From assembly GCF_018279705.1 (NCBI RefSeq), contig NZ_CP036498.1:496001-560000 (forward strand): a stretch of 64,000 nucleotides of DNA, given 5' to 3'. Position numbers and translations under genes: made by a program. Positions 36,559 to 46,811 of the stretch are shown here, piece after piece. Under the pieces are notes generated by a model, which saw only the letters and a list, made by a program, of their open reading frames with translations, was not told the DNA's origin and did no database searches. The first letter of the stretch is position 1; each line of letters starts with the position of its first letter. The DNA comes from Tardiphaga alba. GTDB taxonomy: Bacteria; Pseudomonadota; Alphaproteobacteria; Rhizobiales; Xanthobacteraceae.

Positions 36559-38202
36559 ATGAGCGATTCAACTGCGTCGGCGCGACGGTCGCCGGCGGAT
36601 GCCATCGAGGCTGATTACGTCATCGTGGGTGCCGGCTCGGCCGGTTGCGTGCTTGCCAACCGTCTGTCGGCGTCGGGCAAATATTCGGTGCTGCTGCTCG
36701 AGGCCGGCCCGCAGGATCGCAATATCTGGATCCATGTCCCGCTCGGCTACGGCAAGCTGTTCAAGGAAAAATCCGTCAACTGGATGTATGAGACCGAGCC
36801 CGAGCCCGGCCTGAACGATCGCAAGGTGTTCCAGCCGCGCGGCAAAGTGCTTGGTGGCTCCTCGTCCATCAATGGCCTGCTCTATGTGCGCGGCCAGCAC
36901 GAGGACTACGATCGTTGGCGTCAGCTCGGCAATGCCGGCTGGGGCTATGACGATGTGCTGCCTTATTTCAAGAAGGCCGAGAACCAGACGCGCGGGCCGG
37001 ATGATTATCACGGTGTCGGTGGCCCGCTCCCGGTGTCGGATTCGCGCTGCCCGGATCCGCTGTCGGAAGCCTTCATCGCTGCTGCCGCGCAGACCGGCCT
37101 ACCCGTGAACAACGATTTCAACGGCGCGACGCAGGAAGGCGCCGGCTGGTTTCAGACAACGACAAAGGGCGGTCGCCGCGCCTCCACCGCGCGTGCTTAT
37201 CTGCGGCCGGCGCTGAAGAACGGCCACGGCAATCTGCGTGTCGAGACCGATGCGCCGGCGCAGCGGCTGGTATTCGAAGGCAAGCGCGCGGTGGGCGTGC
37301 AATTCAAGCAACATGGTCAGGTCAAGACCGCGTTCGCGCGCAAGGAAGTGCTGGTGTCGAGCGGCGCTTATAACTCACCGCAATTGCTGCAGCTCTCCGG
37401 TGTCGGCCCGGCGGATCTGCTCAGGCAGCACGGCATCGACGTGCTGCTGGATGCACCCGGTGTCGGCGCCGATCTGCAGGATCACATGCAGGTCCGCATG
37501 GTGATGGAGTGCCCGCAGAAGATCACGTTGAACGACTTCGTCAACAATCCCGTTCGCAGGATGATGATGGGCCTGCAATACGCAGCTTTCCGCAAGGGGC
37601 CGTTGACTTACGCCGCCGGCACCACCGGCGCATTCTTCAAGACCGATCCGCGCATGGCATCGCCCGATATCCAGATCCACTTTCTGCCGTTCTCTACGGA
37701 CAAGATGGGCGAGAAGCTGCATCCGTTCTCAGGCTATTCGGCCTCGGTGTGCCAGCTCAGGCCGGAAAGCCGTGGCTCGCTCAAGATCAAGAGCGCCGAC
37801 CCATCGATGCCGCCGGAGATCCGCATCAATTATCTGGCGACGGAAACGGATCGCACCGCGAATGTCGAAGGGCTCAAGATCCTGCGCAACATTCTCAATG
37901 CCCCGGCCATGAAGCCGTTCATTACGAGGGAAGTCGAGCCTGGCCCAGGCACGGTCACCGATGAGGATTGGCTGGCCTATTGCCGTAAGCGCGGCAGCAC
38001 GGTGTATCACCCGACATCGACATGCCGCATGGGCAGCGATGCGCGGGCGGTGGTGGATCAGCGGCTACGCGTGCGCGGGCTCGAAGGCCTGCGGGTGATC
38101 GATGCGTCGATCATGCCGGACCTGATGTCGGGCAATACAAATGCGCCGGTGATCATGATCGCGGAAAAAGCATCGGATATGATTTTGGAAGATGCGCGGT
38201 AA
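36559..38202 (+). CDS. GMC-family oxidoreductase (choline dehydrogenase-like)
   Basis: This 547-residue FAD alcohol/choline oxidoreductase has the FAD motif DYVIVGAGSAGCVLANRLS at the N terminus. GMC signature 1 is PRGKVLGGSSSINGLLYVRG, signature 2 is SSGAYNSPQLLQLSGVGP, and a C-terminal catalytic His/Asn region has VYHPTSTCRMG. The ATG at 36559 follows GGGGAAAC. The substrate cannot be deduced. It is not next to a betaine aldehyde dehydrogenase gene, so a role in betaine synthesis is not supported. Confidence 0.9.
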   Translation: MSDSTASARRSPADAIEADYVIVGAGSAGCVLANRLSASGKYSVLLLEAGPQDRNIWIHVPLGYGKLFKEKSVNWMYETEPEPGLNDRKVFQPRGKVLGGSSSINGLLYVRGQHEDYDRWRQLGNAGWGYDDVLPYFKKAENQTRGPDDYHGVGGPLPVSDSRCPDPLSEAFIAAAAQTGLPVNNDFNGATQEGAGWFQTTTKGGRRASTARAYLRPALKNGHGNLRVETDAPAQRLVFEGKRAVGVQFKQHGQVKTAFARKEVLVSSGAYNSPQLLQLSGVGPADLLRQHGIDVLLDAPGVGADLQDHMQVRMVMECPQKITLNDFVNNPVRRMMMGLQYAAFRKGPLTYAAGTTGAFFKTDPRMASPDIQIHFLPFSTDKMGEKLHPFSGYSASVCQLRPESRGSLKIKSADPSMPPEIRINYLATETDRTANVEGLKILRNILNAPAMKPFITREVEPGPGTVTDEDWLAYCRKRGSTVYHPTSTCRMGSDARAVVDQRLRVRGLEGLRVIDASIMPDLMSGNTNAPVIMIAEKASDMILEDAR

Positions 38203-38220
38203 GGCCTGCCAAATTCTCAA

Positions 38221-38326
38221 TTGTCATCACCCGCGAAAGCGGGTGATCCAGTAGACATTGGCGGGTGTGTTCATCGCCGAGGTCGATGTATACTGGGTCG
38301 CCCGGTCAAGCCGGGCGCTGACAGTG
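38221..38326. repeat. Paired palindromic intergenic repeat
   Basis: Two hairpins, ATCACCCGC-gaaa-GCGGGTGAT and GCCCGG-tcaa-GCCGGGC, flank about 50 bases between two converging genes. The pairing and wording match a repeat frequently seen between genes in Bradyrhizobium relatives. It probably also terminates transcription from both sides. Confidence 0.6.
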
Positions 38327-38338
38327 AGAGTTTGAGGC

Positions 38339-40425
38339 TTAAGCCTTCTTCACCCACACCTTGTTGTCGTGGAACGCTGCGCCGCCATAGGGGGCGACGG
38401 CTTCGCCGCCCGTCAGCATATTGATGCCGCGGCCGCCGATATGGGATTTGTTGGGATGGATCGATTCCGCGATCAGCACACCGCGGCGCAGGCCGTCGAA
38501 AATGCGGGCGGTCAGTGTTGTCTCGCCGCGGTGATTGCCGAGCGTCACTGCATCACCATCGGCAATGTCGAGCTTTGATGCATCGACGGGATGGATCATC
38601 ACCGTCGGCGCGCCTTCGCGGGCCTGGGATGACGGCGTCTCGTTGAAACTCGTATTCAGGAAGCTGCGCGAGGGCTGGTGGCGAGGCGGAATGGATGCGC
38701 CTCGTCGGTTGCCTCGATCACCGCCCAGTGGTCAGGGAAGGACGGCATGGTCTCCCACTGGCCCATCAATCCGGCATTGGCGGTGGGGACTTTCGACCAG
38801 TCGGCCTTGAAATGAAATTTGCCATCGGCATGGGCGAAGCCGTCGAGATAGTGCGACGCGCGGAAATCCGGCTGCAGGTCGCGCCAGATGTCCGCCTGGA
38901 GTTCTTCAATGCTGCCGCGGCCGCTGGTCTTCAAGGTCTCGTTGATGATCTCGCTCGGTGTCATGGCAAAGCCGCGATGCGTCGCGCCGAGACGCGATGC
39001 GAGACCCTGCAGCACCTCATGATTGGAGCGGCACTCTTCCGGCGCATCGATCAGTTTGGCGCCGACAGAAATGTGCTGATGCCCACCGCCGTAATAGAGA
39101 TCGTCATGTTCCATGAACATGGTCGCGGGGAGAACGAGATCGGCCATCATGGCCGTCTCGGTCATGAACTGCTCATGCACGGCAACGAACAGGTCTTCGC
39201 GCGCAAAACCCTGCCGTACCAGTGCCTGTTCGGGCGCGACGGTGACGGGATTGGTGTTCTGGATCAGCATCGCCTTCACAGGCGGACCGTTCTGCAGCGC
39301 TTCCGCATCGCCGGTGAGAATGCGCCCGATCTTGGACTGGTCGAGGCGGCGCACCTTGGTATCAATGGCGTCGAGCCCTTCGATGAGCGTCTTGTCGAAT
39401 TTCCAGATCGCGCCATTGTTGAAGAAAGCACCACCGCCTTGATGCTGCCAGGCGCCGGTGACGGCTGGAATGCAGAGCGCCGCATGCATCTGTGCCGCGC
39501 CATTGCGGCTGCGGGTAAAACCGTAACCGAGGCGGAAGAAGCTGCGCGGGGTGTTGCCGATCAGGTGTGCGAAAGCTTCGATCTCGGCCGCCGGCACGCC
39601 GCAGATATGTGAGGCCCATTCCGGCGTGCGCGTCGCGAGATGCGCCTCGAGCTCAAGGGAGGCATCGGTGAATTTTGCGAGATATTCCCGATCGGCAAAG
39701 CCGTCGCGAAACAGCACATGCATTACGCCGCAAGCAAAGGCGCCATCGGTGCCGGGGCGCAGCAGGATCTTGATATCCGCCTGCTTCATGGTGTCGTTGT
39801 CGTAGATATCGATGGCCGCGATCTTGGCGCCGCGCTCTTTTCGCGCTTTCGTCGCGTGGGTCATGACATTGACCTGCGTCGATACGGGATTGGTGCCCCA
39901 GATCACGATCAGGTCCGATTTCACCATTTCGCGCGGATCGACGCCCGCGACCTTGCCGGTGCCGGCAGCAAAGCCGGCCCAGGCGATGGTGGAGCAGATG
40001 GTGCCGTAGAAGCGCGAATACTTTTTCTCATGCGAGAGCCGGTTGATGCCGTCGCGCATCACCAGACCCATGGTTCCGGCATAGTAATAGGGCCAGACGG
40101 ATTGCGCGCCGAAGTCGCGCTCGGCTTCGTTGAACTTCAAGGCGAGTTCATCGAGTGCTTCGTCCCATGAGATGCGCGTGAATTGCCCGGAGCCTTTCGG
40201 CCCGCTGCGACGCATCGGATACATCAGCCGTTCGGGATGATGGATGCGCTCGGCATAGCGCGCGACTTTCGCGCAGACGACGCCGGCGGTGTAGGTCTGC
40301 TGCTTGGAACCGCGCACCCGGCCGATCGACTGGCCGTCGATCACCTCGATATCCAGCCCGCAGGCGGACGGGCAGTCATGCGGGCAGGTGGAATGCTTGA
40401 TGGCGATCTTGGACTGAACGTTCAT
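38339..40425 (-). CDS. Molybdopterin oxidoreductase (one frameshift)
   Basis: Two frames (40425-38656 and 38602-38339) become one protein of about 695 residues if one base is restored in the run at 38672-38674; the joint then reads HPFRLATSPSRSFLNTSFNE. The N terminus has a [4Fe-4S] motif (CPHDCPSACGLDIEV, then GVVCAKV). The body is that of the bis-MGD family (WGTNPVSTQVNV, GYGFTRSRNGA), and the C-terminal 87 residues form the MGD-binding beta barrel (KLDIADGDAVTLGNHRGETT). The family includes formate dehydrogenases and nitrate or thiosulfate reductases; the substrate is unknown. The break is probably a sequencing error. Confidence 0.75.
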
Positions 40426-40498
40426 GCCGGAAAACTAACACAGGACCACAGCGGGGAAGCCGTGATCCTGCGTATGTCGCGGAAATGGCGTGCTAAAA

Positions 40499-41608
40499 TT
40501 AGCCGGCCTGATGGAACGGGTAGTCCGTGTAGCCCTTCTCCTCGCCGCCATAGAAGGTGGCGCGGTTATAGGGGGTAAATGGTACCTTCAGCTTGATCCG
40601 TTCCGGCAGGTCCGGATTGGCGATGAAAGGGCGCCCGAAGGCGATGACGTCCACATTGCCCGATGCGACGGCTTCCTCGGCAGCCGTGCCATCGAAGCCG
40701 CCTGCTGTGACCAGCACGCCCTTCCAGAGCGGGCGGAAAAGCTCATAGGCCTTCGGTACATTCTCGTGGAACACCTCGGCGCGGCCCACACCGCTGGTAC
40801 GCGGTTCGACCAGATGGAGATAAGCGAGGCCGAGCTTGTCGAGTTCGAGCACCACATAACTGTAAAGCGGCATCGGATCGGCTTCGCCGGAGTCGTTGGA
40901 TACGCCATAGGGCGAAATGCGCACGGCAACACGATCGGCGCTCCACGCATCGGCGACAGCCTTCGTCACCTCAAGCAGTAGTCGCGCGCGGTTCTCGATC
41001 GAGCCGCCATATTGATCGGTACGTTGATTGCTGCGGGTCTGCAGGAACTGTTCGAGCAGATAGCCATTGGCGCCATGTACCTCGACGCCGTCGAAACCGG
41101 CTTCGCGCGCATTCCGCGTCGCCTGCCGATAGGCTTCGATGATTCCCGGGATTTCACCGGTCTCCAGCGCGCGCGGCGTTTCGTAAGGCACGGTTTCGCC
41201 AGAAGGCGTGCGCGTGGTGGCGTTGATCGCGATGGCGGATGCGGACACTGGCAGCTTTCCGCCAGGCTGTAGTGAGGAATGTGAAGCGCGGCCGACGTGC
41301 CACAGCTGCAAGAAGATGATGCCGCCTTTGGCATGCACGGCATCGACCACTTCTTTCCAGCGTGCGACCTGCTCTTTCGAATAGATGCCTGGCGTATTCG
41401 GGCTGCCTTGTCCTTCTGGCATCACCTGCGAAGCTTCAGCGATGATGAGCCCGCCTTCGCTCGCGCGCTGCGCATAATACTCGACATTGAGTTTGCGCGC
41501 GGCGAGCGTTTCCTTCTCGGCGCGCATGCGCGTCAGCGGTGCCATGGCGACACGGTGGCTCAGCGTGAAAGGGCCAACCTGCAGCGGTGTAAACAGCGAA
41601 GAGGACAT
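40499..41608 (-). CDS. Old yellow enzyme family ene-reductase (NemA-like)
   Basis: This 369-residue FMN TIM barrel reduces activated C=C bonds (N-ethylmaleimide, enones, nitrate esters) with NAD(P)H. Features are NRVAMAPLTRMRA-like start (here HRVAMAPLTRMRA), FLQLWHVGRASH, the active-site pair in EVHGANGYLLEQFL, and the FMN phosphate region NVDVIAFGRPFIANPDL. The ATG at 41608 gives the family N terminus (MSSSLFTPLQVG). Confidence 0.9.
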   Translation of the reverse strand: MSSSLFTPLQVGPFTLSHRVAMAPLTRMRAEKETLAARKLNVEYYAQRASEGGLIIAEASQVMPEGQGSPNTPGIYSKEQVARWKEVVDAVHAKGGIIFLQLWHVGRASHSSLQPGGKLPVSASAIAINATTRTPSGETVPYETPRALETGEIPGIIEAYRQATRNAREAGFDGVEVHGANGYLLEQFLQTRSNQRTDQYGGSIENRARLLLEVTKAVADAWSADRVAVRISPYGVSNDSGEADPMPLYSYVVLELDKLGLAYLHLVEPRTSGVGRAEVFHENVPKAYELFRPLWKGVLVTAGGFDGTAAEEAVASGNVDVIAFGRPFIANPDLPERIKLKVPFTPYNRATFYGGEEKGYTDYPFHQAG

Positions 41609-41767
41609 CCGAACTCCATTCAAATAACCAATCGGGCGATAGGCGCGAAGATTATGTTTCGACAAGCGCATCGTCCAATACGCAAGCACCGTCGGTCAAT
41701 CAAAGTTGTAAAGACTCTAGTCGCTGCAGTGCAGCGATGATGCTACGAGGCGGAATGTTTTGGCCGT

Positions 41768-44089
41768 ATGGGCCGCGAATTGACGAGGACTGTGGTTACG
41801 ATGACGGAGCTGGTGAAGAAAAAGGTCGAGGGCGTCGGCGAGTATCACAGCGCAGCTGGTGGCTGGGGTGCTTTGCGTGCGGTGGCGGATGCGGTGCGTA
41901 GTCAGCTCGCGGTGGTCGATGAGACACGTGGCCTGCTCACCATGAATCAGCCGGCGGGCTTCGATTGCCCCGGTTGCGCCTGGCCGGATCCGAAGCACAC
42001 ATCATCTTTTGAGTTCTGTGAGAACGGCGCGAAAGCCGTGTCATGGGAAGCCACAGCCAAGCGCACGACGCCGGAGTTCTTCGCCGAACACACCGTGAGC
42101 GAGCTGTGGAAATGGCACGATCACGATCTGGAAAATCACGGCCGTCTGACGCATCCGGTTGCTTACGATGCCGCCAGCGACAAGTTCCTCCCGATCGCGT
42201 GGGAGGACGCGATGGCGCGGATCGGCGCCGGCCTGCGCGCATTGCCGGATCCGAACATGGCAGAGTTCTACACGTCGGGCCGATGCTCCAACGAAGCGGC
42301 GTTCCTCTATCAGTTGTTCGTGCGCGAATACGGCACCAATAATTTCCCCGATTGCTCCAATATGTGCCACGAGGCCACCAGCGTCGGCCTGCCGAAGTCC
42401 ATCGGTATCGGCAAGGGCACGGTGACGCTGGAAGACTTCGACCATGCCGATGCGATCTTCTGCATCGGGCACAATCCCGGCACCAATCATCCGCGCATGC
42501 TCAACACATTGCGTGCCTGCTCGAAGCGAGGCGCCGCCATCGTGTCCATCAATCCGCTGCGCGAGCGCGGGCTCGAGCGCTTTATCTCGCCGCAGCATCC
42601 GTCGGAAATGCTGACCGGCAACGCGACGCAGCTGTCCTCGGTCTATTACCAGATCAAGGTCGGCGGCGATCTCGCAGTGTTGAAGGGCATGATGAAGGCC
42701 GTGGTGGCGCTCGACGTCGAAAGCCGCGCGGCCGGTGGGCCGGATGTGCTCGATCGCGCCTTCATCGCCGAACATACCGAGGGGATCGACGACCTGCTGG
42801 CCGACCTTCAAGCCACATCATGGGAGACCATCGAGGCATCGGCGGGTATCACGCGCGCGGAGATCGAGCATCTCGGTCGCATCTATGCCAATGCCAAGAG
42901 TGTCATCATCAATTACGGCATGGGCATCACCCAGCATCGCCACGGCGTGGCGAATGTGCAGCACATCGCCAATCTGCTGCTGCTGCGCGGCAATTTCGGC
43001 CGTCCAGGCGCCGGTATCTCTCCGCTACGCGGACATTCCAACGTGCAGGGCGATCGCACCGTCGGAATCACCGAATTGCCCAATGATGCGCTGCTCGACG
43101 GCATCAAGCGCGTGTTCGGCTTCGATCCGCCGCGTGCGCATGGGCATGACGCCGTCGCCGCGGTCAAAGCCATTCGCGACGGGCGCTCCAAGGCGCTGAT
43201 TGCGCTCGGTGGCAATCTTGCGGTGGCGATGCCCGATCCAGAAGTGACGTATCCAGCGATGCGCAGCCTCGATCTGGTTGTGCACATCGCTACCAAGCTC
43301 AATCGTTCACATCTGCTGCTCGCGAAAGAGTCGATCATCCTGCCTTGCCTTGGTCGTACCGAGATCGACATGCAGGCCAGCGGCAAGCAGCTCGTTACCG
43401 TCGAGGATTCGATGTCGATGGTGCACGGCTCGCGCGGCGGCCTAAAGCCGGCGTCGGAGCATCTGAAGTCGGAAGCGATGATCGTCGCCGACATGGCAGT
43501 GGCGACGCTGCCGAACACCGTTGTGAAGTGGCACGATCTGGTCGCCGACTATAACAAGATCCGCGATGCCATCGAAGGCGTGTTCCCAGCCTTCAAGGAC
43601 TATAATGAGCGGATCAAGAAGCCGGGCGGCTTCCGCCTGCGCAATGCTGCGTCGGAACGCGAATGGCTGACGACGAGCGGGAAAGCGCAGTTCCTGGTTT
43701 TTCCGGGCGTTTATGAGGATGGCTTGGACAAGCATGCGCTGACACTGACGACCTTACGCAGCCATGATCAGTACAACACCACGATCTACGGCATGGACGA
43801 TCGCTATCGTGGCATCACCGGCCGGCGCGATATCGTCTTCGTCAATCCGGAGGATCTCGCTAGCCGCGGTCTTTCCCATGGCGATGTGATCGATGTCGTG
43901 CTGGATGGAAAGAGCGGGGTGCAGAGAGCGATGCGCGGTTTCACGGCGGTGGAATATGACATCCCGAAGGGCTCGGTTGCGGCTTATTATCCCGAGGCCA
44001 ATGTGCTGGTCGCGCTTGAAGAACATGATGCGCGGTCGGGGACGCCCGCTTACAAATCTGTGCCGGTGAAAATCAGCGCTGCGGCTTAA
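41768..44089 (+). CDS. FdhF/YdeP-family molybdopterin oxidoreductase
   Basis: This 773-residue protein resembles E. coli YdeP and the alpha subunit of formate dehydrogenases. It has an N-terminal CPGCAWPDP Fe-S motif, the bis-MGD body (YTSGRCSNEAAFLYQLFVRE; CIGHNPGTNHPRML; GMGITQHRHGVANVQHIANL) and a C-terminal MGD barrel (NPEDLASRGLSHGDVIDVVL). The family is linked to acid resistance in E. coli, but the reaction is not established. An alternative start is the ATG at 41801. It diverges from the ene-reductase gene, and a hairpin follows. Confidence 0.85.
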   Translation: MGRELTRTVVTMTELVKKKVEGVGEYHSAAGGWGALRAVADAVRSQLAVVDETRGLLTMNQPAGFDCPGCAWPDPKHTSSFEFCENGAKAVSWEATAKRTTPEFFAEHTVSELWKWHDHDLENHGRLTHPVAYDAASDKFLPIAWEDAMARIGAGLRALPDPNMAEFYTSGRCSNEAAFLYQLFVREYGTNNFPDCSNMCHEATSVGLPKSIGIGKGTVTLEDFDHADAIFCIGHNPGTNHPRMLNTLRACSKRGAAIVSINPLRERGLERFISPQHPSEMLTGNATQLSSVYYQIKVGGDLAVLKGMMKAVVALDVESRAAGGPDVLDRAFIAEHTEGIDDLLADLQATSWETIEASAGITRAEIEHLGRIYANAKSVIINYGMGITQHRHGVANVQHIANLLLLRGNFGRPGAGISPLRGHSNVQGDRTVGITELPNDALLDGIKRVFGFDPPRAHGHDAVAAVKAIRDGRSKALIALGGNLAVAMPDPEVTYPAMRSLDLVVHIATKLNRSHLLLAKESIILPCLGRTEIDMQASGKQLVTVEDSMSMVHGSRGGLKPASEHLKSEAMIVADMAVATLPNTVVKWHDLVADYNKIRDAIEGVFPAFKDYNERIKKPGGFRLRNAASEREWLTTSGKAQFLVFPGVYEDGLDKHALTLTTLRSHDQYNTTIYGMDDRYRGITGRRDIVFVNPEDLASRGLSHGDVIDVVLDGKSGVQRAMRGFTAVEYDIPKGSVAAYYPEANVLVALEEHDARSGTPAYKSVPVKISAAA

Positions 44090-44116
44090 GCTGCAGCGCA
44101 ACATAACCGATGCATG

Positions 44117-44139
44117 ACCGCCACTGCTTAAGTGGCGGT
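44117..44139 (+). terminator. Hairpin after the YdeP-like gene
   Basis: ACCGCCACT and AGTGGCGGT form a perfect 9-bp stem with a 5-nt loop, 28 nt after the stop codon and 38 nt before the next gene. Confidence 0.55.
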
Positions 44140-44176
44140 TGCCGCCTGCGACATTTTTGCGTAGGCGAGCAGCATC

Positions 44177-45457
44177 ATGACGTCTGTTGAAACTTCCCTG
44201 CCCACCAAGCCCGAACCCATCGAGACGCCGGTTGGCGCCGCGCTGATCGCGGCGCTGCTAATCCTCACCTGCGGCCATGTGCTTTCGAACATGCTGCGCA
44301 CGACGCCCGCGCTGGCCATCGACGTGATGGCCCCCGATCTCGGTGTCACGCCGCAGACGCTGGCGGCGCTGACCTCGACCTATCATTTCTTCTTCGCGAT
44401 GCTGCAGATCCCGATCGGCGTCGCGCTGGATCGTTACAGCATCCGCTCGGTGTCCCTGGTGCTTTTCGCCGGTACGGTCGTTGGGGCAGCGATCGCCGCG
44501 TTCTCGACCGGGCCGGTGTCCTTTTTCGTGTCGCAGGCGACCATCGGCATGGCGACATCCGGCATGTTGATGTGCCCGATGACTCTCGCTGCGAAACGTC
44601 TGTCTCCCGCGCAATTCGGCATGTGGTCAGGCATTATTCTATCGTTCGGCAATTCCGGCCTGCTGCTGTCGGCAAGCCCGCTGGCTTTCATCGTGGAAAG
44701 CTTCGGTTGGCGTGCTGGCTACTGGACCGCGGCCGCGGCCGCGGTGGTGGTTGCCGCATTGGTCGCGATCATCGTGCCGGTCGCGCGTCCTGAAGGTCAG
44801 CAGCGAGCGCTGGGTGCCGAGATGGTCTCGGTATTCCATCTCGGCGTATCGCGTGCGCTGCGCGGCATCGTCATTCTGGCCTTTGTATCTCTTGCCATGC
44901 AGCTCGTGCTGCGTGGCCTCTGGGCCGGCCCATGGCTGATGACCGTCAAGGGTCTCTCGCGAATCGAAGCAGGCCACGTGCTGCTGCTGTTCACCCTTGC
45001 ACTTGTTGTTTCGCCGGCGGTGGCCGGTATTCTTGACCGCAGGCTGGCGCATCGCCGCGTCGTGCTGCTCACGCTTCACCTCGTCGCTGCTGTGCTGCTG
45101 CTGGCCATGGCGCTTGGCGCACCTGGCTACCCGCTGGCGGTGCTACTCGGTGTTCCGCTGCTGCCTGTTGCCGTCGACAGCGCCTTGCTGGTGACATTCG
45201 GCTTTCTCGTCTCCATGCAGCCGCTGATCTATGCGATGGTTCGTCAAGCGGTGGCGCCAGAAAATATCGGCAAGGCGTTGTCCGCATCCAATCTGGCATT
45301 CTTCCTGGGCACCGCGGTGATGCAATCGATCACCAGCCCCGTTGCAGCCTATTGGGGATTGCCGGCTGTGTTGATCGTGATGGCGGTGTGTCTGGTGGTC
45401 GGCAGCTTGATCTTTTTTGCACTGACTCGCCCCTCGGTGGTACGCGCAAAAGTGTGA
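44177..45457 (+). CDS. MFS transporter
   Basis: This 426-residue protein has twelve predicted membrane segments. The motif A region is GVALDRYSIRSVSLV (about residue 80), and a short soluble N-terminal tail precedes the first helix. Family and charge pattern match general drug or metabolite carriers, but nothing fixes the substrate. It lies downstream of the YdeP-like gene after a hairpin. Confidence 0.85.
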   Translation: MTSVETSLPTKPEPIETPVGAALIAALLILTCGHVLSNMLRTTPALAIDVMAPDLGVTPQTLAALTSTYHFFFAMLQIPIGVALDRYSIRSVSLVLFAGTVVGAAIAAFSTGPVSFFVSQATIGMATSGMLMCPMTLAAKRLSPAQFGMWSGIILSFGNSGLLLSASPLAFIVESFGWRAGYWTAAAAAVVVAALVAIIVPVARPEGQQRALGAEMVSVFHLGVSRALRGIVILAFVSLAMQLVLRGLWAGPWLMTVKGLSRIEAGHVLLLFTLALVVSPAVAGILDRRLAHRRVVLLTLHLVAAVLLLAMALGAPGYPLAVLLGVPLLPVAVDSALLVTFGFLVSMQPLIYAMVRQAVAPENIGKALSASNLAFFLGTAVMQSITSPVAAYWGLPAVLIVMAVCLVVGSLIFFALTRPSVVRAKV

Positions 45458-45572
45458 TGGCGGCCCACCGCGGTCGCCTTCAAGTTGCTGGCGCGACGCA
45501 TCGGCTTGTGATCAGATGTGGTGTGACGCGGCGATGACGTCGCGAACAGTAGATTTGCAGGAGGAGGATAAC

Positions 45573-45773
45573 TTGCCTTTCTTCGTCAAAGGGACTGACA
45601 CGTCCGGCACCGTTTCACTGCGCCGCGACAACGCTGCGGGCGCCGTCAAGAAGGCCAAGGAGCTGCTTGAAGATGGCAGCTGGGACATCCAGATAACGAA
45701 TCCCGAAGGCCACGTGTACCCACTTGCCGAATTCGAGGCGATTCAGGATGCGCCATCGGCGACCAAGCACTGA
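45573..45773 (+). CDS. Small conserved-type hypothetical protein (66 aa, TTG start)
   Basis: The strong ribosome site GGAGGAGG followed 5-6 nt later by TTG indicates a TTG start, giving a protein beginning (M)PFFVKGTDTSGTVSLRRDNA. The rest (GAVKKAKELLEDGSWDIQIT) has a clear helix-strand pattern. ATG starts at 45516 or 45534 would leave this ribosome site inside the gene. Function unknown. Confidence 0.7.
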   Translation: MPFFVKGTDTSGTVSLRRDNAAGAVKKAKELLEDGSWDIQITNPEGHVYPLAEFEAIQDAPSATKH

Positions 45774-45792
45774 CTGACGGAACGTCTCGCGA

Positions 45793-46713
45793 GTGGCTGC
45801 GCCGGATCTCATTCTTCATCACTATCCGCGTTCGCCATTCGCAGAGAAAATCCGGGTCGCATTTGGCTTGAAGGGGCTGCGCTGGTGCTCGGTGGAGCAG
45901 CCGCGTATCGCCCCGAAGCCCCAGCTCGTGCCGCTGACAGGCGGTTACCGGCGCATTCCCGTGCTTCAGATCGGTGCCGATATCTATTGCGATACGCGGC
46001 TTATTCTCGCCGAGCTCGAACGCCGCTTTCCTGATCCCTCATTTTATCCGCCAGGCACGCGCGGTGCCGCCGACATGATCGCCGGCTGGGCAGATCAGGC
46101 CTTGTTTGCAACGGCGCTTGGCCTCGTTTTCGGCATCAATGGTGACCGATTTCCCGCGGAGCTGCATGCCGATCGCGCCAGCTTTACGGCGGGGAAATTC
46201 GATGGCTGGAATAGCGAGAAGATGCGTCCACACGTGCCGTCGTTGCGGAGCGAGCTCTCCCATCATCTGCGCTGGATCGACGCGAGTCTCATGGAAGCTG
46301 GACCTTTCATCCTGGGCTCAATGCCGTCACTTGCCGATGTCGCCGTCTATCACTCGCTCTGGTATCTGCGCGGGAATCTCGGAGAAGCAGAGGGGCTAAC
46401 CCGGCATCCGCGCGTGCTAGACTGGATGAATCGTATCGCAGCCATCGGCCACGGCCAGGGCGTCGCCATGTCCACTGAAGCTGCACTTTCGACGGCGCGT
46501 GACGCCGAGCCCGTTGAGATCAATGATGGTGGTTCGGAGTGGTCGCCCGGTACACCGCTCGCGGTCACGCCCACGGATTGGGGCTTCGACACGGTCACAG
46601 GCCTCTGCGCCATAGCCGACCCCTTGAGAGTCGCTTTGCGCAGGGATGATCCGCAAACGGGAAGGACAGTGGTCCATTTCCCACGGATTGGCTTTGCCGT
46701 TGCGCCACTTTGA
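45793..46713 (+). CDS. Glutathione S-transferase family protein
   Basis: This 306-residue protein with GTG start has a thioredoxin-like N-terminal domain (LILHHYPRSPFAEKIRVAFG, then RIPVLQIGADIYCDTRLILA with the glutathione-binding SR/TR turn). A helical C-terminal domain contains FILGSMPSLADVAVYHSLWY. It is about 80 residues longer than typical GSTs, with an extra C-terminal beta-like extension (VTGLCAIADPLRVAL). The substrate is unknown. Confidence 0.8.
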   Translation: MAAPDLILHHYPRSPFAEKIRVAFGLKGLRWCSVEQPRIAPKPQLVPLTGGYRRIPVLQIGADIYCDTRLILAELERRFPDPSFYPPGTRGAADMIAGWADQALFATALGLVFGINGDRFPAELHADRASFTAGKFDGWNSEKMRPHVPSLRSELSHHLRWIDASLMEAGPFILGSMPSLADVAVYHSLWYLRGNLGEAEGLTRHPRVLDWMNRIAAIGHGQGVAMSTEAALSTARDAEPVEINDGGSEWSPGTPLAVTPTDWGFDTVTGLCAIADPLRVALRRDDPQTGRTVVHFPRIGFAVAPL

Positions 46714-46811
46714 TTTCGAAGCACCCGCTACCTTTTGGTTGTCGCGTTAAAATTGTACGGATAGTCTACTAAGTTGACGGGCGCGCTCCGGGCCCGCTTA
46801 GGGGGCTGGCG

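Noticed and set aside
38339..40425. Genuine split gene or pseudogene of the molybdopterin enzyme
   Set aside because: A single base in a G/C run restores the full protein, matching five other cases in the window, so a sequencing error is more likely.
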